Positions 54,254-63,527 are shown, counted from the first letter of the stretch. The stretch is DNA of 64,000 bases from Arthrobacter sp. Soil762 (GCF_001428335.1 NZ_LMSG01000001.1:905450-969449); one strand, 5' to 3'. Numbers and translations: made by a program. The notes: generated from the letters alone by a model not told the origin.

Positions 54254-54720
54254 ATGGTCAAGGTGTTGCGGTCGTTTGTTCGGGGACCGTTGGAGCCGCA
54301 CGTTGCGGGGTTCGCCGAGCAATTGCGTCGACAAGGGTATTCGCGGGCTTCGGCCGAGCAGCACGTCTGTTTCATCGCGCATCTGGACCGTTGGATGCAG
54401 GGTGCGGGCGTCGGTCTTGGCGATCTGAGCGGGCAGGTGCTTGACCGTTACTGAGCTGATGTCACCGGGTTCGTGCGGTCTGCTTGTCCTGGCCGGGCGA
54501 TCGGGTCGGCGAAGCTGATCGTGTGCGCGTTGCGGTCGCTGCTGGGCTGGTTGCATGTCACCGGTCAGGTTCCGGTGTCGTTAGCCGCCGCGGCGCCGTC
54601 GGTGGCGGGTTGGCGGCTGTCAGGCTTGCCGAAAGGGCTGGAGCCTGCCGAACTGCGGCGCTTGCTGGCCGGCTGCGATCGGCGCACCGCGACCGGGCGG
54701 CGCGATTTCGCGGTGATGCT
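54254..54720 (+). pseudogene. Tyrosine recombinase remnant with internal stop
   Basis: From ATG 54254 (GGAGAGGAGAG upstream): MVKVLRSFVRGPLEPHVAGF, then EQLRRQGYSRASAEQHVCFI and LDRWMQGAGVGLGDLSGQVL, an N-terminal SAM-like integrase domain of the kind that opens three-recombinase elements. TGA interrupts at 54452-54454, but the same frame continues with VTGFVRSACPGRAIGSAKLI and LAGCDRRTATGRRDFAVM. It then breaks off before the catalytic Arg domain, near 54720. It is therefore doubly inactivated. Confidence 0.85.
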
Positions 54721-55321
54721 CAACGCCCGGTCCCAGCAGACCGTCCACAACTGGTGGCACGGATTCTTCAGCTTTGTAGACTCCGGGCCGCCACCCCGCA
54801 GGCTCCGGGAGATGCTGGCCCTGCACCGGACCGGGCTGCTGCGATTCCTTGGCCCGGGCCTTAGCGTCGCGGCGGACGAGTCCACCGGCGAGTTTGTGGC
54901 TACGTCCCCGCAGGCAGGTTTCGCCGTCCGGGCCGCAGCGTTCATCGAGGCGCGCCTGCCGGCAACATCGGTGGCCCGGTCGCTCAATCCGGTACTGGCG
55001 TCGCCGCACCTGTCCGGGCTGGGAAGCGAACAGCAGCTGCTCACGGCGGACGGCATCCACTCCACCGGAAAGCTGCTCGTCTCGGACCGGCACGAGCTGC
55101 TGGACGGGCACGGCAGGGCAGCCGGCCGGCTCTTCGGCGTGGGGCCGGGAACATCCGGCCGGGGTGCCGACGCCTTTGCCAGGCCGGGCACCAACGCCGC
55201 CCCGTTCCGCGAGAACGATGCCCTGGCCAGGCCTGTCCTGGGCGTCGCGGCGGAACTTGCTTCCTCCCGCGCCGCCGGCCAGAACGCATCTGCCGAACCC
55301 GCCGCCGTCGGAAGGTCCTGA
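54721..55321 (+). pseudogene. FAD/NAD(P)-binding protein, C-terminal remnant
   Basis: About 200 residues continuing in the recombinase frame: NARSQQTVHNWWHGFFSFVD, ATSVARSLNPVLASPHLSGL, and the end RLFGVGPGTSGRGADAFARP plus APFRENDALARPVLGVAAEL. The ending resembles the C-terminus of large NAD_binding_9-type FAD/NAD(P)-binding proteins. The FAD-binding N-terminus is missing, removed or displaced by the mobile element. The GNAT reading frame follows directly, suggesting the two were originally an operon. Confidence 0.7.
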
Positions 55322-55324
55322 AGA

Positions 55325-55946
55325 ATGAACGTGCAAACCAGCATCCCCGCCAGCCCGGCGGCACTGAGGCCGGACGCCCGCCAGCAGGCGCCACTGAACC
55401 AAGCGCCGCCGAACCCGGCAGCCCTGAACAGGTCCGCGCTCAACCGGTCCGCACTGACCGTCCACAACTTACCCATGCACGATCCGCGGGTCCGCCCGCT
55501 CCTCGATGAGCTGGCCGTGGAATACGACTCCCGCTACGGCGACCTCTTTGGCCGCGGAGCCGCGGCCGAGGAACTCAACCGCTACCCGGCGTCGGAATTC
55601 ACGGGACCGGGCGGTGCGCTGCTGATGGTCCAGGAAAACGGCGAGTCCATAGCCGGGCGGGGCTTTCCGCCGGTACAACAACGAGACGGCGGAGTTCAAA
55701 CGGATCTGGACGCACTCGGCGCACCGCCGCCGCGGGCTCGCCCGTTTCGTCCTGGCGGAGCTGGAGGCGCTGGCGGCCCGCCGGGGCTACCGTCGAGTCT
55801 TCCTGACCACCGGTCCGCGCCAGCCCGAAGCCAAGCACCTGTACCTCACTTCGGGTTATGAGCCGCAGTTCGACCTGGACCAGGATCCGGAGATTATCAG
55901 GTCGCTCGCGTTCACCAAGGATCTCCCGGCGGCCCCGCTAAGCTAG
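55325..55946 (+). pseudogene. Frameshifted GNAT-family acetyltransferase
   Basis: The first frame reads MHDPRVRPLLDELAVEYDSR and ALLMVQENGESIAG (after a 50-residue Ala/Pro-rich lead). The protein continues one frame over as AFRRYNNETAEFKRIWTHSA, HRRRGLARFVLAELEALAAR and EAKHLYLTSGYEPQFDL, ending at TAG 55944-55946. Removing one G from GCCGGGCGGGGC near 55655 restores it. The acetyl-CoA loop (HRRRGLA) lies after the shift. It may be a real mutation following loss of the upstream gene, or a homopolymer sequencing error. Confidence 0.8.
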
Positions 55947-55950
55947 CGGC

Positions 55951-57672
55951 ATGGCCAACAAAACCACTGCAGAAAAGCTCGCCACCATCCGGAAGGGCTA
56001 CACCCTGGAAGGTGCCACCATCGAGTTGGGTGCCGCCATTGTGGACGGCGAACTCCACAAGGAAGCCCAGGTCCGCCTGCCGCTGGCCATGATGAACAGG
56101 CACGGCCTGGTAGCCGGCGCCACCGGCACCGGCAAGACCGTCACGCTGCACATGATGGCCGAGCAGCTGTCCGCGGCCGGAGTTCCCGTGTTCCTCGCGG
56201 ACATCAAGGGCGACCTGTCCGGTCTGGCCACGGCGGCCGCCGGCAGCGAGAAGCTGAAGGCGCGCACCGACAGCATCGGCCAGGTCTGGGCCGGCAAGAC
56301 GTTCCCGGTGGAGTTCCTGGCCCTGGGCGGCGACGGCAACGGCATTCCCGTCCGTGCCACCATCACGTCGTTTGGCCCCATCCTGCTCTCGCGCGTAATG
56401 GAGCTCAACGACACCCAGGAATCCAGCCTGCAGCTGGTCTTCCACTTTGCGGACAAAAACAACCTTGAGCTGATCGACCTCAAGGACCTCCGCGCGGTCA
56501 TCCAGTTCCTCACCTCGGACGAGGGCAAGGTCGAGCTGGAGGAACTGGGCGGCCTGTCCAAGGCCACCGCCGGCGTCATCCTCCGCGAACTGGTGAACCT
56601 CGAAGCGCAGGGCCTGGAACGGTTCTTCGGCGAGCCTGAGTTCGACACGGCCGAGCTGCTCCGGACGGCCCCGGACGGGCGCGGCGTTATCACCTGCCTG
56701 GAACTGCCCACGCTGCAGACCAAGCCGATGCTGTTCTCCACCTTTCTGATGTGGCTGCTGGCGGACCTGTTCGAGGACCTCCCCGAAGCCGGCGACCTGG
56801 ACAAGCCCAAGCTGGTGTTCTTCCTCGACGAGGCCCACCTGCTGTTCAACGGCGCATCCAAGGCATTCCTGAACGCCATCACCACCACAGTCCGGCTGAT
56901 CCGTTCCAAGGGTGTGGGGATCTTCTTCGTCACCCAGACACCCAAAGACGTCCCCGCCGACGTCCTGGGCCAGCTGGCCAACCGCATCCAGCACGCCCTC
57001 CGCGCCTTCACCCCGGAGGACGCCAAGGCCCTGAAAGCCACCGTGTCCACGTTCCCGGTCAGCGACTATGACCTCGAGGAGACCCTCACGTCCGCGGGGA
57101 TCGGCGAGGCCGTCATTACCGTCATGAATGAGAAGGGCGCCCCGACGCCGGTCGCGCACACTCGGCTGCGCGCCCCGGAATCCGTCATGGGCCCCAGCAC
57201 CGAGGAGCTCATCAAGAGCACGGTGGGCGGGTCCGCATTGCTCGCCAAGTACGGGACCGCCGTGGACAACGTCTCCGCCTACGAGAAGCTCACCGGCAGG
57301 GGCGCTGCGCCCACCGGCGGAGCCGCGCCCGGCGAGCCCCCGGTTCCGGGGACTTCCGGGCAGCCAGGTCCGGGGCAGGCAGGTTCGGACCAAGCCGACA
57401 TCGACGCCGAGGCCCGCAGGATCGAAGAGGAAATCCTGGGCCGGCCCAGCAGCCGTCCCGCGCCGGATCGTGGTGCCGGCACTGATGCGGCCGCGCGGCG
57501 TGCACCGGAGCCGGCGGCCCCGGCCGGCGGCGGGATGGTGGGCGACATCGCCGGTGCACTCGGCGGGGCACTGGGCGGCGGGCTGAAGAGTATGGTCCGT
57601 TCCCTGGGCACCCAGCTTGGCCGGGAGCTGCTCCGCGGCGTCTTCGGCACCTCGTCCCGGCGCCGCCGGTAG
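55951..57672 (+). CDS. HerA/FtsK-like ATPase, DUF853 (YjgR family)
   Basis: A 573-residue P-loop NTPase. Walker A is GLVAGATGTGKTVTLHMMAE (about residues 50-65) and Walker B is LVFFLDEAHLLFNGASKAF, with the arginine-rich TVRLIRSKGVGIFFVTQTPK after it. This is the YjgR/DUF853 pattern of HerA-like helicase/translocases with unknown cellular role. The C-terminal ~110 residues are a Pro/Gly/Ala-rich low-complexity linker and a short tail ending SSRRRR. It lies four bases after the GNAT remnant. Confidence 0.88.
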   Translation: MANKTTAEKLATIRKGYTLEGATIELGAAIVDGELHKEAQVRLPLAMMNRHGLVAGATGTGKTVTLHMMAEQLSAAGVPVFLADIKGDLSGLATAAAGSEKLKARTDSIGQVWAGKTFPVEFLALGGDGNGIPVRATITSFGPILLSRVMELNDTQESSLQLVFHFADKNNLELIDLKDLRAVIQFLTSDEGKVELEELGGLSKATAGVILRELVNLEAQGLERFFGEPEFDTAELLRTAPDGRGVITCLELPTLQTKPMLFSTFLMWLLADLFEDLPEAGDLDKPKLVFFLDEAHLLFNGASKAFLNAITTTVRLIRSKGVGIFFVTQTPKDVPADVLGQLANRIQHALRAFTPEDAKALKATVSTFPVSDYDLEETLTSAGIGEAVITVMNEKGAPTPVAHTRLRAPESVMGPSTEELIKSTVGGSALLAKYGTAVDNVSAYEKLTGRGAAPTGGAAPGEPPVPGTSGQPGPGQAGSDQADIDAEARRIEEEILGRPSSRPAPDRGAGTDAAARRAPEPAAPAGGGMVGDIAGALGGALGGGLKSMVRSLGTQLGRELLRGVFGTSSRRRR

Positions 57673-57802
57673 GCAAAACCGGACGATGTCCCACCCTGGA
57701 CTTCCCGCCGTCGGGCGTCAGGAAAGCCGCCGCACCCTGCTACACGGGGCGACGGCAACACCTGTGTTCAGCGGGCTTGCAGGTAACGTAAGTGAAGTGC
57801 AG

Positions 57803-58795
57803 ATGAGTCAGGCGTTGGTGAGGATGGCAGCAGGGTGGCTGCTTGGCCTCATGCTGGCCGTGGCCGCGGCCGTCGTTGGGGTCAACGTGGTGAACAGTAC
57901 GGTGGCGAGTCCACAGCAGCCTGTCCGGGAGTATCTGGACGCCCTCCACGAGGGCGACGGCGGCAAGGCGCTGGGTCTGTTGCGGGCCACTGTGCCGCCC
58001 AGCAACGCCGCCATGCTCGACGGCACAGCGCTGCAGACGGCCTCTTCCCGGCTGGCGAACGTCAGCATCGGCGATGCCGAGGAACGCTCAGGCAACCAGG
58101 TCATGGTGCCCGTGCAGTACACGATCGACGGCAGCAGGCTTCGCACCGAGTTCCTGCTGGAGAAGACCGGCACCGAATGGCTGTTCTTTAACACGTGGGC
58201 GTTTGTGCCGTCGCGGCTGCCCACGGTGGGCCTGACAGTGGTGAACGCCAGCGAAGCCAATCTCAACGGCGTCCCCGTGAACATGCCCCAAGGTAGAAAT
58301 TCGTTCGCCGTGTTCTATCCGGGTGAATACGAAGCCTCCCTGAACGGTGAATACTTCGCCGCGCCCGCCACACGCGCCACGGTGACATCCCGCGATGTCC
58401 CGGCGGCTCCGTTGAACCTGCTGACCGAGGCCACCGACCAGCTGCGGAAGGATGTGGGCGCGAAGGTACAGGAGTTCCTGGACACCTGCGCCGCCGAAGC
58501 CGTGAAGCAGCAAAAGCTGCAGCCGGACTGCCCCTTCTACTTCGCCAGCACCAACAACGTGGACGACGGCACCATCAAGTGGACCATCACGGAGTACCCG
58601 GAGATATCCATCGAGCCCTTTGACGGCCGCTGGGTGGTTGCTCCCCTCGACGGGAAGGCCAAGGTGGAGGCGGTCCAGCAGAGTTCCTTCACAGGCGCCT
58701 GGTCCCCGCTCAACGAAGAGGTGGACTTCAGCTTCACCACCCGCCTGGACGTTGCCGGCGACACCATCAGGGTCACCCCGCTCCTGAGCTACTAG
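57803..58795 (+). CDS. Membrane-anchored extracytoplasmic protein, unknown
   Basis: About 330 residues. One N-terminal hydrophobic segment (MAAGWLLGLMLAVAAAVVGV) serves as signal anchor. The rest is extracytoplasmic, opening with VREYLDALHEGDGGKALGLL, which resembles the NTF2-like domains of actinobacterial lipoprotein or anchored proteins, followed by beta-rich repeats (GLTVVNASEANLNGVPVNMP; YPGEYEASLNGEYF). Start: ATG 57803, with an in-frame GTG at 57797 as alternative; the ribosome site is unclear. Two cysteines (TCAAEA, PDCPFYF) could form a disulfide. Function is unknown. Confidence 0.68.
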   Translation: MSQALVRMAAGWLLGLMLAVAAAVVGVNVVNSTVASPQQPVREYLDALHEGDGGKALGLLRATVPPSNAAMLDGTALQTASSRLANVSIGDAEERSGNQVMVPVQYTIDGSRLRTEFLLEKTGTEWLFFNTWAFVPSRLPTVGLTVVNASEANLNGVPVNMPQGRNSFAVFYPGEYEASLNGEYFAAPATRATVTSRDVPAAPLNLLTEATDQLRKDVGAKVQEFLDTCAAEAVKQQKLQPDCPFYFASTNNVDDGTIKWTITEYPEISIEPFDGRWVVAPLDGKAKVEAVQQSSFTGAWSPLNEEVDFSFTTRLDVAGDTIRVTPLLSY

Positions 58796-58833
58796 CGCCT
58801 CGGCTATCCCCCGCCCGCGGCGCGCAAAAGACT

Positions 58834-58862
58834 GCCTCCCGTGACATCAAGTCACAGAAGGC
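58834..58862. terminator. Hairpin between convergent genes
   Basis: GCCTCCCGTGAC (58834-58845) and GTCACAGAAGGC (58851-58862) pair at 10 of 12 positions around ATCAA. It sits between the stops of the anchored protein gene and the thioredoxin-NHL gene and can serve both. Confidence 0.6.
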
Positions 58863-58919
58863 GGCCTCTTCACAGCGGCTCAGCAAGCCGGCGCCGCAAA
58901 GCCGTAGCGGCGGCGGTGA

Positions 58920-60971
58920 TCAGTCCATTCCGCGCAGGTCCAGGACCAACTCCGTGTCGCCGTCGTCCGTCAGGAGAACAGGGATGCCCCAGTCCTGCTG
59001 GTACAGGTGGCAGGCGGCGTGGTCCGGGATCTCGCCGTCCGCATCTTCCGGGCCGTCGCAGGCCGCGGCGCGGGCGGTGATGTGCAGGATGCCCTCCGGG
59101 ATGCCGGAAGACAGCTCCAGCGTGCGGAGCAGCCCCACGGAGGTTCCTCCTCCGGCAACAAGCAGCTCCGGCGGGGTGGAGGAGATCTTCAGCTGCGTGG
59201 GATCGCCCCAGCGGTCGTCGAGCTTCTGTCCGGTGGGTGCGGTGAAGCGCACGGTCAGCTCGAGCAGCCCGGGGGCTACCGGGCTCTTGGGCCGGTGGGT
59301 CTGCGAGGCGCCCTCGTCCACCTGCTGGGCTTCCTTGGGGATGGGCACGTAGACCAGCTGGTGCTTGTTGGCCTCCACCACTACCAGCAGCGGTTCGGAG
59401 CCGGCGGCGTGGGTGTGGTCCACAATCACGTCGGAGGGTTCCGAAAGTCCGCGGGCCAGCGTGGATACGGTCCCCGCGGCGGGGTCGTAGCGCCGCACGG
59501 CACCGTTGTAGGTGTCGGCGATGGCAATGGAGCCGTCGGGCAGGACGGTGACGCCGAGGGGGTGCTGGAGGCGCGCCTCGGATGCGGGGCCGTCTCGGAA
59601 GCCGAAGTCGAACAGGCCCTTGCCCACGGCAGTCTCCACGGTGACCGTGCCGCCGTCATCAATGACCAGCTTGCGGAGGGCGGAGGTTTCGGAGTCCGCC
59701 ACCCAGATGTTGCCGTCGGCGTCCTCGGCCAGGCCGGAGGGCTGCGCGAACCAGGCTTCGTGGGCGGGGCCGTCCAGCAGGCCTTCCAGTCCGTTGCCGG
59801 CAATAATTGCCACCGCGCCGGTGAGGGGCTCGAAGCTGAAGATCTGGTGCGTGCCGGCCATGGCGATCACCACGGCGTTGAGCTTGGCGGACCAGACGAC
59901 GTCCCACGGCGAGCTAAGGGACACCTCCAGCGGGTGCTCGCTGAGCTGGCCCGTGAAACCGGCCGCGTCTTCGTCCACGCGCGCGGGGCCGGTTTCCAGC
60001 AGGCGCTGCACGCCGTTGCCAACAATCGTCGTGGCTGTTCCGTCCGTGAGTGAGAGTCCCCGGAGGCGGTGGTTGACGGAGTCTGCAATGACGACGTCGT
60101 AGCCCGCCTTCGCGGCCACCTCTTGCGGAAGCAGCACGAGGCCCTGCGGCTCGTTGAACCGTGCGGTGGGCTCCACGGAGTCGACGGCGGCGGCCGGGCC
60201 GTCAGCGTGGCCCCTGGTACCGGAGCCGTACGTGCGCAGCACCGTCTGGAAGTCGTTGCCCAGCTCCACGAGACGGTGGTGGCCCGTATCGGTTACCAGC
60301 CAGGAACCCCCGGTGGCGGTATCCGCGGCAGCCGATGTACCGCCGTCGGACGCTCCCTGCGCGACTGAACCCTGGACGCCGGAACCGGGCCCTGCGGAAC
60401 CGCGACCGGTCGGCAGGAACAGCGCCTTGCCGGGGAAGCGCAGCGTGCCCGAGGTGGCCTCCGGCGCCACGTAGGGCCCGGAGCCGCGGTGCAGCGTGCC
60501 CTTGGCCTCGTGCTCGGCGATCAGTTCGGGGATCAGCACGGCCAGGCCGTCAGCGTGGCCTTCACCGGACAGGTGCGCCACGATGTAGCCCTCGGGGTCG
60601 ATGACCACCAGCGTGGGCCAGGCGCGGGCCGTGTAGGCCTTCCAGGTCTCCAGCTCGGGATCGTCCAGGACGGGGTGGTGGATCTCGTAGCGTTCCACGG
60701 CGGCGGCCAGGGCCACGGGATCTGCTTCGTGCTCAAACTTGGGCGAGTGCACACCCACGGTGACCAGGACGTCGGAGTACTGCTCCTCGAGCGGGCGCAG
60801 CTCATCGAGGACGTGCAGGCAGTTGATGCAGCAGAAAGTCCAGAAGTCGAGCAGCACGATCTTGCCGCGCAGGGCTTCGAGGTCCAGCGACTTGCCGCCG
60901 GTGTTGAGCCAGTTGCGGCCCACCAGTTCGGAAGCGCGGACCCGGTGTTGGGTGCGTACGGTTTCGCTCAT
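58920..60971 (-). CDS. Thioredoxin-like NHL-repeat protein
   Basis: A 683-residue protein. Residues ~10-160 form a TlpA-like thioredoxin domain (ALRGKIVLLDFWTFCCINCL, the CxxC-type site near residue 47; RAWPTLVVIDPEGYIVAHLS). NHL repeats forming a beta propeller occupy ~170-520 (GLRGLSLTDGTATTIVGNG; HPLGVTVLPDGSIAIADTYN). A C-terminal ~120-residue domain follows. No signal peptide is seen. The start overlaps the stop of the copD-ctaG gene by one base, so the pair is coupled; thiol chemistry in copper or cytochrome oxidase maturation is plausible but not shown. Confidence 0.85.
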   Translation of the reverse strand: MSETVRTQHRVRASELVGRNWLNTGGKSLDLEALRGKIVLLDFWTFCCINCLHVLDELRPLEEQYSDVLVTVGVHSPKFEHEADPVALAAAVERYEIHHPVLDDPELETWKAYTARAWPTLVVIDPEGYIVAHLSGEGHADGLAVLIPELIAEHEAKGTLHRGSGPYVAPEATSGTLRFPGKALFLPTGRGSAGPGSGVQGSVAQGASDGGTSAAADTATGGSWLVTDTGHHRLVELGNDFQTVLRTYGSGTRGHADGPAAAVDSVEPTARFNEPQGLVLLPQEVAAKAGYDVVIADSVNHRLRGLSLTDGTATTIVGNGVQRLLETGPARVDEDAAGFTGQLSEHPLEVSLSSPWDVVWSAKLNAVVIAMAGTHQIFSFEPLTGAVAIIAGNGLEGLLDGPAHEAWFAQPSGLAEDADGNIWVADSETSALRKLVIDDGGTVTVETAVGKGLFDFGFRDGPASEARLQHPLGVTVLPDGSIAIADTYNGAVRRYDPAAGTVSTLARGLSEPSDVIVDHTHAAGSEPLLVVVEANKHQLVYVPIPKEAQQVDEGASQTHRPKSPVAPGLLELTVRFTAPTGQKLDDRWGDPTQLKISSTPPELLVAGGGTSVGLLRTLELSSGIPEGILHITARAAACDGPEDADGEIPDHAACHLYQQDWGIPVLLTDDGDTELVLDLRGMD

Positions 60972-63121
60972 CAGCGTCCTTCCAGCTTTGAGTTGCGTTC
61001 AGCCAATCTGGCATCGCGTTCAGCCAATTTGGCAAACATATCGTTGTAAGCGGTGAGATCGGCGTCGTTATTCCTGTCCGCCGCCCGATCGGTCCGCTTG
61101 GACTCCCGGGCATCGGAGCGGGACCACATGATCGCGACGCCGATGGCCACCAGGAGCGTGGGCACTTCGCCGATGCCCCAGGCCACGGCCCCGCCCATTT
61201 GCTGGTCCAGGAGCGCGGACGGCCCCCAGGCGCGGCCAAGGTTGCCGAAGTAGTCGGCCGCCAGCAGGCTGGTGCCGCCCATGATGGCGACGCCGAAGAA
61301 CGCGTGGAAGCCCATGGTGGCCAGCAGCAGGAGCAGGCGCATGGGGTACGGTGCGCGGCGGGGCAACGGGTCCGTGCCGATCATGCTCAGGATGAAGATG
61401 TAACCCGTGAGCGAGAAGTGCAGGATCATGAGCTCGTGGCCCACGTGGTCCCGCATGGCGAAGCCGAACGCGTCCGAGTAGTAGAACAGCACGATGGAGC
61501 CCGCGAAGTTGGCCGCCGCGAAGATGGGGTGCGTGACCAGTTGGGAGAACTTGGAGTGGATAAACACGAGCAGCCACTCGCGCGCCCCCCGGGTGCCGTC
61601 GCCGCGGGCCGGCAACGCCCGCAGGGCCAGCGTCACCGGGGCGCCGAGCACCAGGAAGATGGGGGCCACCATGGTCAGCGCCATGTGGTCCACCATGTGC
61701 GCGGAGAAGAGGATCCTGCCATAGACCGACGGCGGCCCTGACGTGATGTACGTCAGCACCAGGAGGCCGATCACCCAGTTCACGGCGCGGAACCACTGCC
61801 ACTTGTCGCCGCGTCGGACCACCTTGGCGACGCCCAGGAAGTAGGACACCAGCCCGAAGAGCACCACGGCCACCCAGAGCCAGTCAAAGCGCCACTCCGT
61901 CAGCCAGCGTTCCGGCGTCAGTTCAGGCGGCAGCTCATAGCCCGTGAGAATGAAGGCCGGCGACGCGTCCGGTGCAAACGTGGTGGGCTGCGGCGGTGCC
62001 GACCGGCTCAGGGCCACGGCGACGCCGGAGGTGGCTCCCATAACCAGGAGTTCCACGAGCACCAGCTGCCACAGCACGCGGCGTGAGGACATTGCCGAGC
62101 CCTTGCGGCCGAGCTGGGGGATCACCCATTGCCGGTGCATCAGGCCGATGCCGCCCAGGACCAGGGTGGCAGCAGATTTCGCAAGGATCAGCTGTCCGTA
62201 GGGGGAACCAAAAAGGTCACCCCAGTTGGTGATGCGGATGCTGGCATTGATGACGCCGGAGGCAAAGACGAGCACAAACGCAAAGCCGGCCAGGGAGGAG
62301 AAACGCCGCAGCGTCGGTTCGGTGATGTCAGCGGCGGCCCCGGGCTTCGAGCCGGTCAGGATTCCGGACAGCAGCGCCAGGACGACGATCCCGCCAACCC
62401 AGGCGCTGACGCCCACGAGGTGCAGGCCCAGGGAGTTGATGGCGCCTTCGTGGTCCGACGAGCTTGAGGAGTGGCCGATCAGCGCGGCGGGGACCAGTCC
62501 GGCCAGCGCCAGGATCAGCGTGAGGGCAAGGCCGCCCAGGGATCTGACGCCGAACAGTGCGGTGGTCACCACGGCCGCGATGATGGTCACGCTCAGCCAT
62601 GCCCGGCCGGTCTCGATGTCCGTCATGAAGTACACCAGGGCGCGGGTGAACTCCGCGTCCCCGCCAACGGCCTGGCCCGCAACGTCTGAGTAGGTGAGGA
62701 CCAGTACGGCCACCGCCGACAACGTCCAGGCAGCACCCGCAGCGGCAGCAATGGCCAGGGCCCGGGCGAACGCCGGATGTTCTCGAGCGTCGCCGGTGTG
62801 GGTCCGTGCCCGGGGACCCGCAGTTCTGGGGAGGATGCCGACGGCGAAGATCAGTCCGCCGATCACCGTCGCCAATGCCACGTTGTGGATGGCCTTGCTG
62901 ACGGGAAGCCCCCAGCGGACCAGGGCTCCGGGGTCAGAGACCTCACGGGCCGCGGCGGCACCGGAGAAAAGGAGTGCCGCTGTCAGTCCCAAGACGAGGG
63001 CTGCAAGGCCCGCGAGCTGCCACGGCCGGGAAATCCCCACGACGCCGCCAGCCCTGGCTGAGGCGCCCCTGTCGGGGCCTGGTTGGGGTGCTGCGGGACG
63101 GGATTTTGCTGCAGAAGGCAC
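60971..63121 (-). CDS. CopD-CtaG fusion, copper import / cytochrome c oxidase assembly membrane protein
   Basis: A 716-residue polytopic protein. The N-terminal ~390 residues resemble CopD (WGLPVSKAIHNVALATVIGG; HLVGVSAWVGGIVVLALLSG). From about residue 405 it is CtaG_caa3-like (YELPPELTPERWLTEWRFDW; HMVDHMALTMVAPIFLVLGA; HFSLTGYIFILSMIGTDPLP), with conserved His and Met for copper. It probably delivers copper to the aa3/caa3 oxidase. The C-terminal tail is charged. Such fusions are common in Actinobacteria. Confidence 0.9.
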   Translation of the reverse strand: MPSAAKSRPAAPQPGPDRGASARAGGVVGISRPWQLAGLAALVLGLTAALLFSGAAAAREVSDPGALVRWGLPVSKAIHNVALATVIGGLIFAVGILPRTAGPRARTHTGDAREHPAFARALAIAAAAGAAWTLSAVAVLVLTYSDVAGQAVGGDAEFTRALVYFMTDIETGRAWLSVTIIAAVVTTALFGVRSLGGLALTLILALAGLVPAALIGHSSSSSDHEGAINSLGLHLVGVSAWVGGIVVLALLSGILTGSKPGAAADITEPTLRRFSSLAGFAFVLVFASGVINASIRITNWGDLFGSPYGQLILAKSAATLVLGGIGLMHRQWVIPQLGRKGSAMSSRRVLWQLVLVELLVMGATSGVAVALSRSAPPQPTTFAPDASPAFILTGYELPPELTPERWLTEWRFDWLWVAVVLFGLVSYFLGVAKVVRRGDKWQWFRAVNWVIGLLVLTYITSGPPSVYGRILFSAHMVDHMALTMVAPIFLVLGAPVTLALRALPARGDGTRGAREWLLVFIHSKFSQLVTHPIFAAANFAGSIVLFYYSDAFGFAMRDHVGHELMILHFSLTGYIFILSMIGTDPLPRRAPYPMRLLLLLATMGFHAFFGVAIMGGTSLLAADYFGNLGRAWGPSALLDQQMGGAVAWGIGEVPTLLVAIGVAIMWSRSDARESKRTDRAADRNNDADLTAYNDMFAKLAERDARLAERNSKLEGR

Positions 63122-63182
63122 CTATTCATTGTCCGCTACGGGTGCCCGCGCGGCGAATCGGATTAAAGCAGAATCGGCTTAA

Positions 63183-63222
63183 AGCAAAGGAGCGGCAACC
63201 CTGAGGTTGCCGCTCCTTTGCT
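63183..63222. terminator. Strong terminator after hup
   Basis: An 18-base perfect stem, AGCAAAGGAGCGGCAACC with its complement, around CTGA. On the minus strand, the hup direction, it is followed by TTTAA. It may also stop leftward readthrough into copD-ctaG. Confidence 0.85.
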
Positions 63223-63239
63223 GCTGTTGCTGAAGAAGA

Positions 63240-63527
63240 CTACTTCTTCTTGGCGACTGCAGCCTTCAGCTTGGAGCCGGCGGTCAGCTTGACGCTGTGG
63301 CCTGCCGCGATCTGGATGGTCTCGCCGGTCTGCGGGTTGCGGCCAGTGCGTGCTGCACGGTCGGTGCGCTCAACTGCGAGCCAGCCCGGGATGGTGATCT
63401 TCTCGCCGGCGGCGACGGAAGTCTCGAATACCTCGAACAGTGCATCGAGGACGGAGTTGACGGCTGCCTGGCTGGTGCCGGCCTTGCCTGCTACCTCTGA
63501 AACAAGTTCACTACGGTTCTTAGCCAT
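63240..63527 (-). CDS. hup: HU-family DNA-binding protein
   Basis: A 95-residue nucleoid protein: MAKNRSELVSEVAGKAGTSQ, dimer core VNSVLDALFEVFETSVAAGE, and the DNA-binding arm ERTDRAARTGRNPQTGETIQ, with a short KKK tail instead of the long Lys/Ala tail of the mycobacterial HupB type. AGGAGG lies before the ATG. It bends and compacts DNA non-specifically. It lies next to an rRNA operon end. Confidence 0.95.
   Translation of the reverse strand: MAKNRSELVSEVAGKAGTSQAAVNSVLDALFEVFETSVAAGEKITIPGWLAVERTDRAARTGRNPQTGETIQIAAGHSVKLTAGSKLKAAVAKKK

Noticed and set aside
55912..57393. Minus-strand open frame of 493 codons opposite the HerA-like ATPase gene
   Set aside because: Antisense shadow; Walker A and B motifs are on the plus strand.
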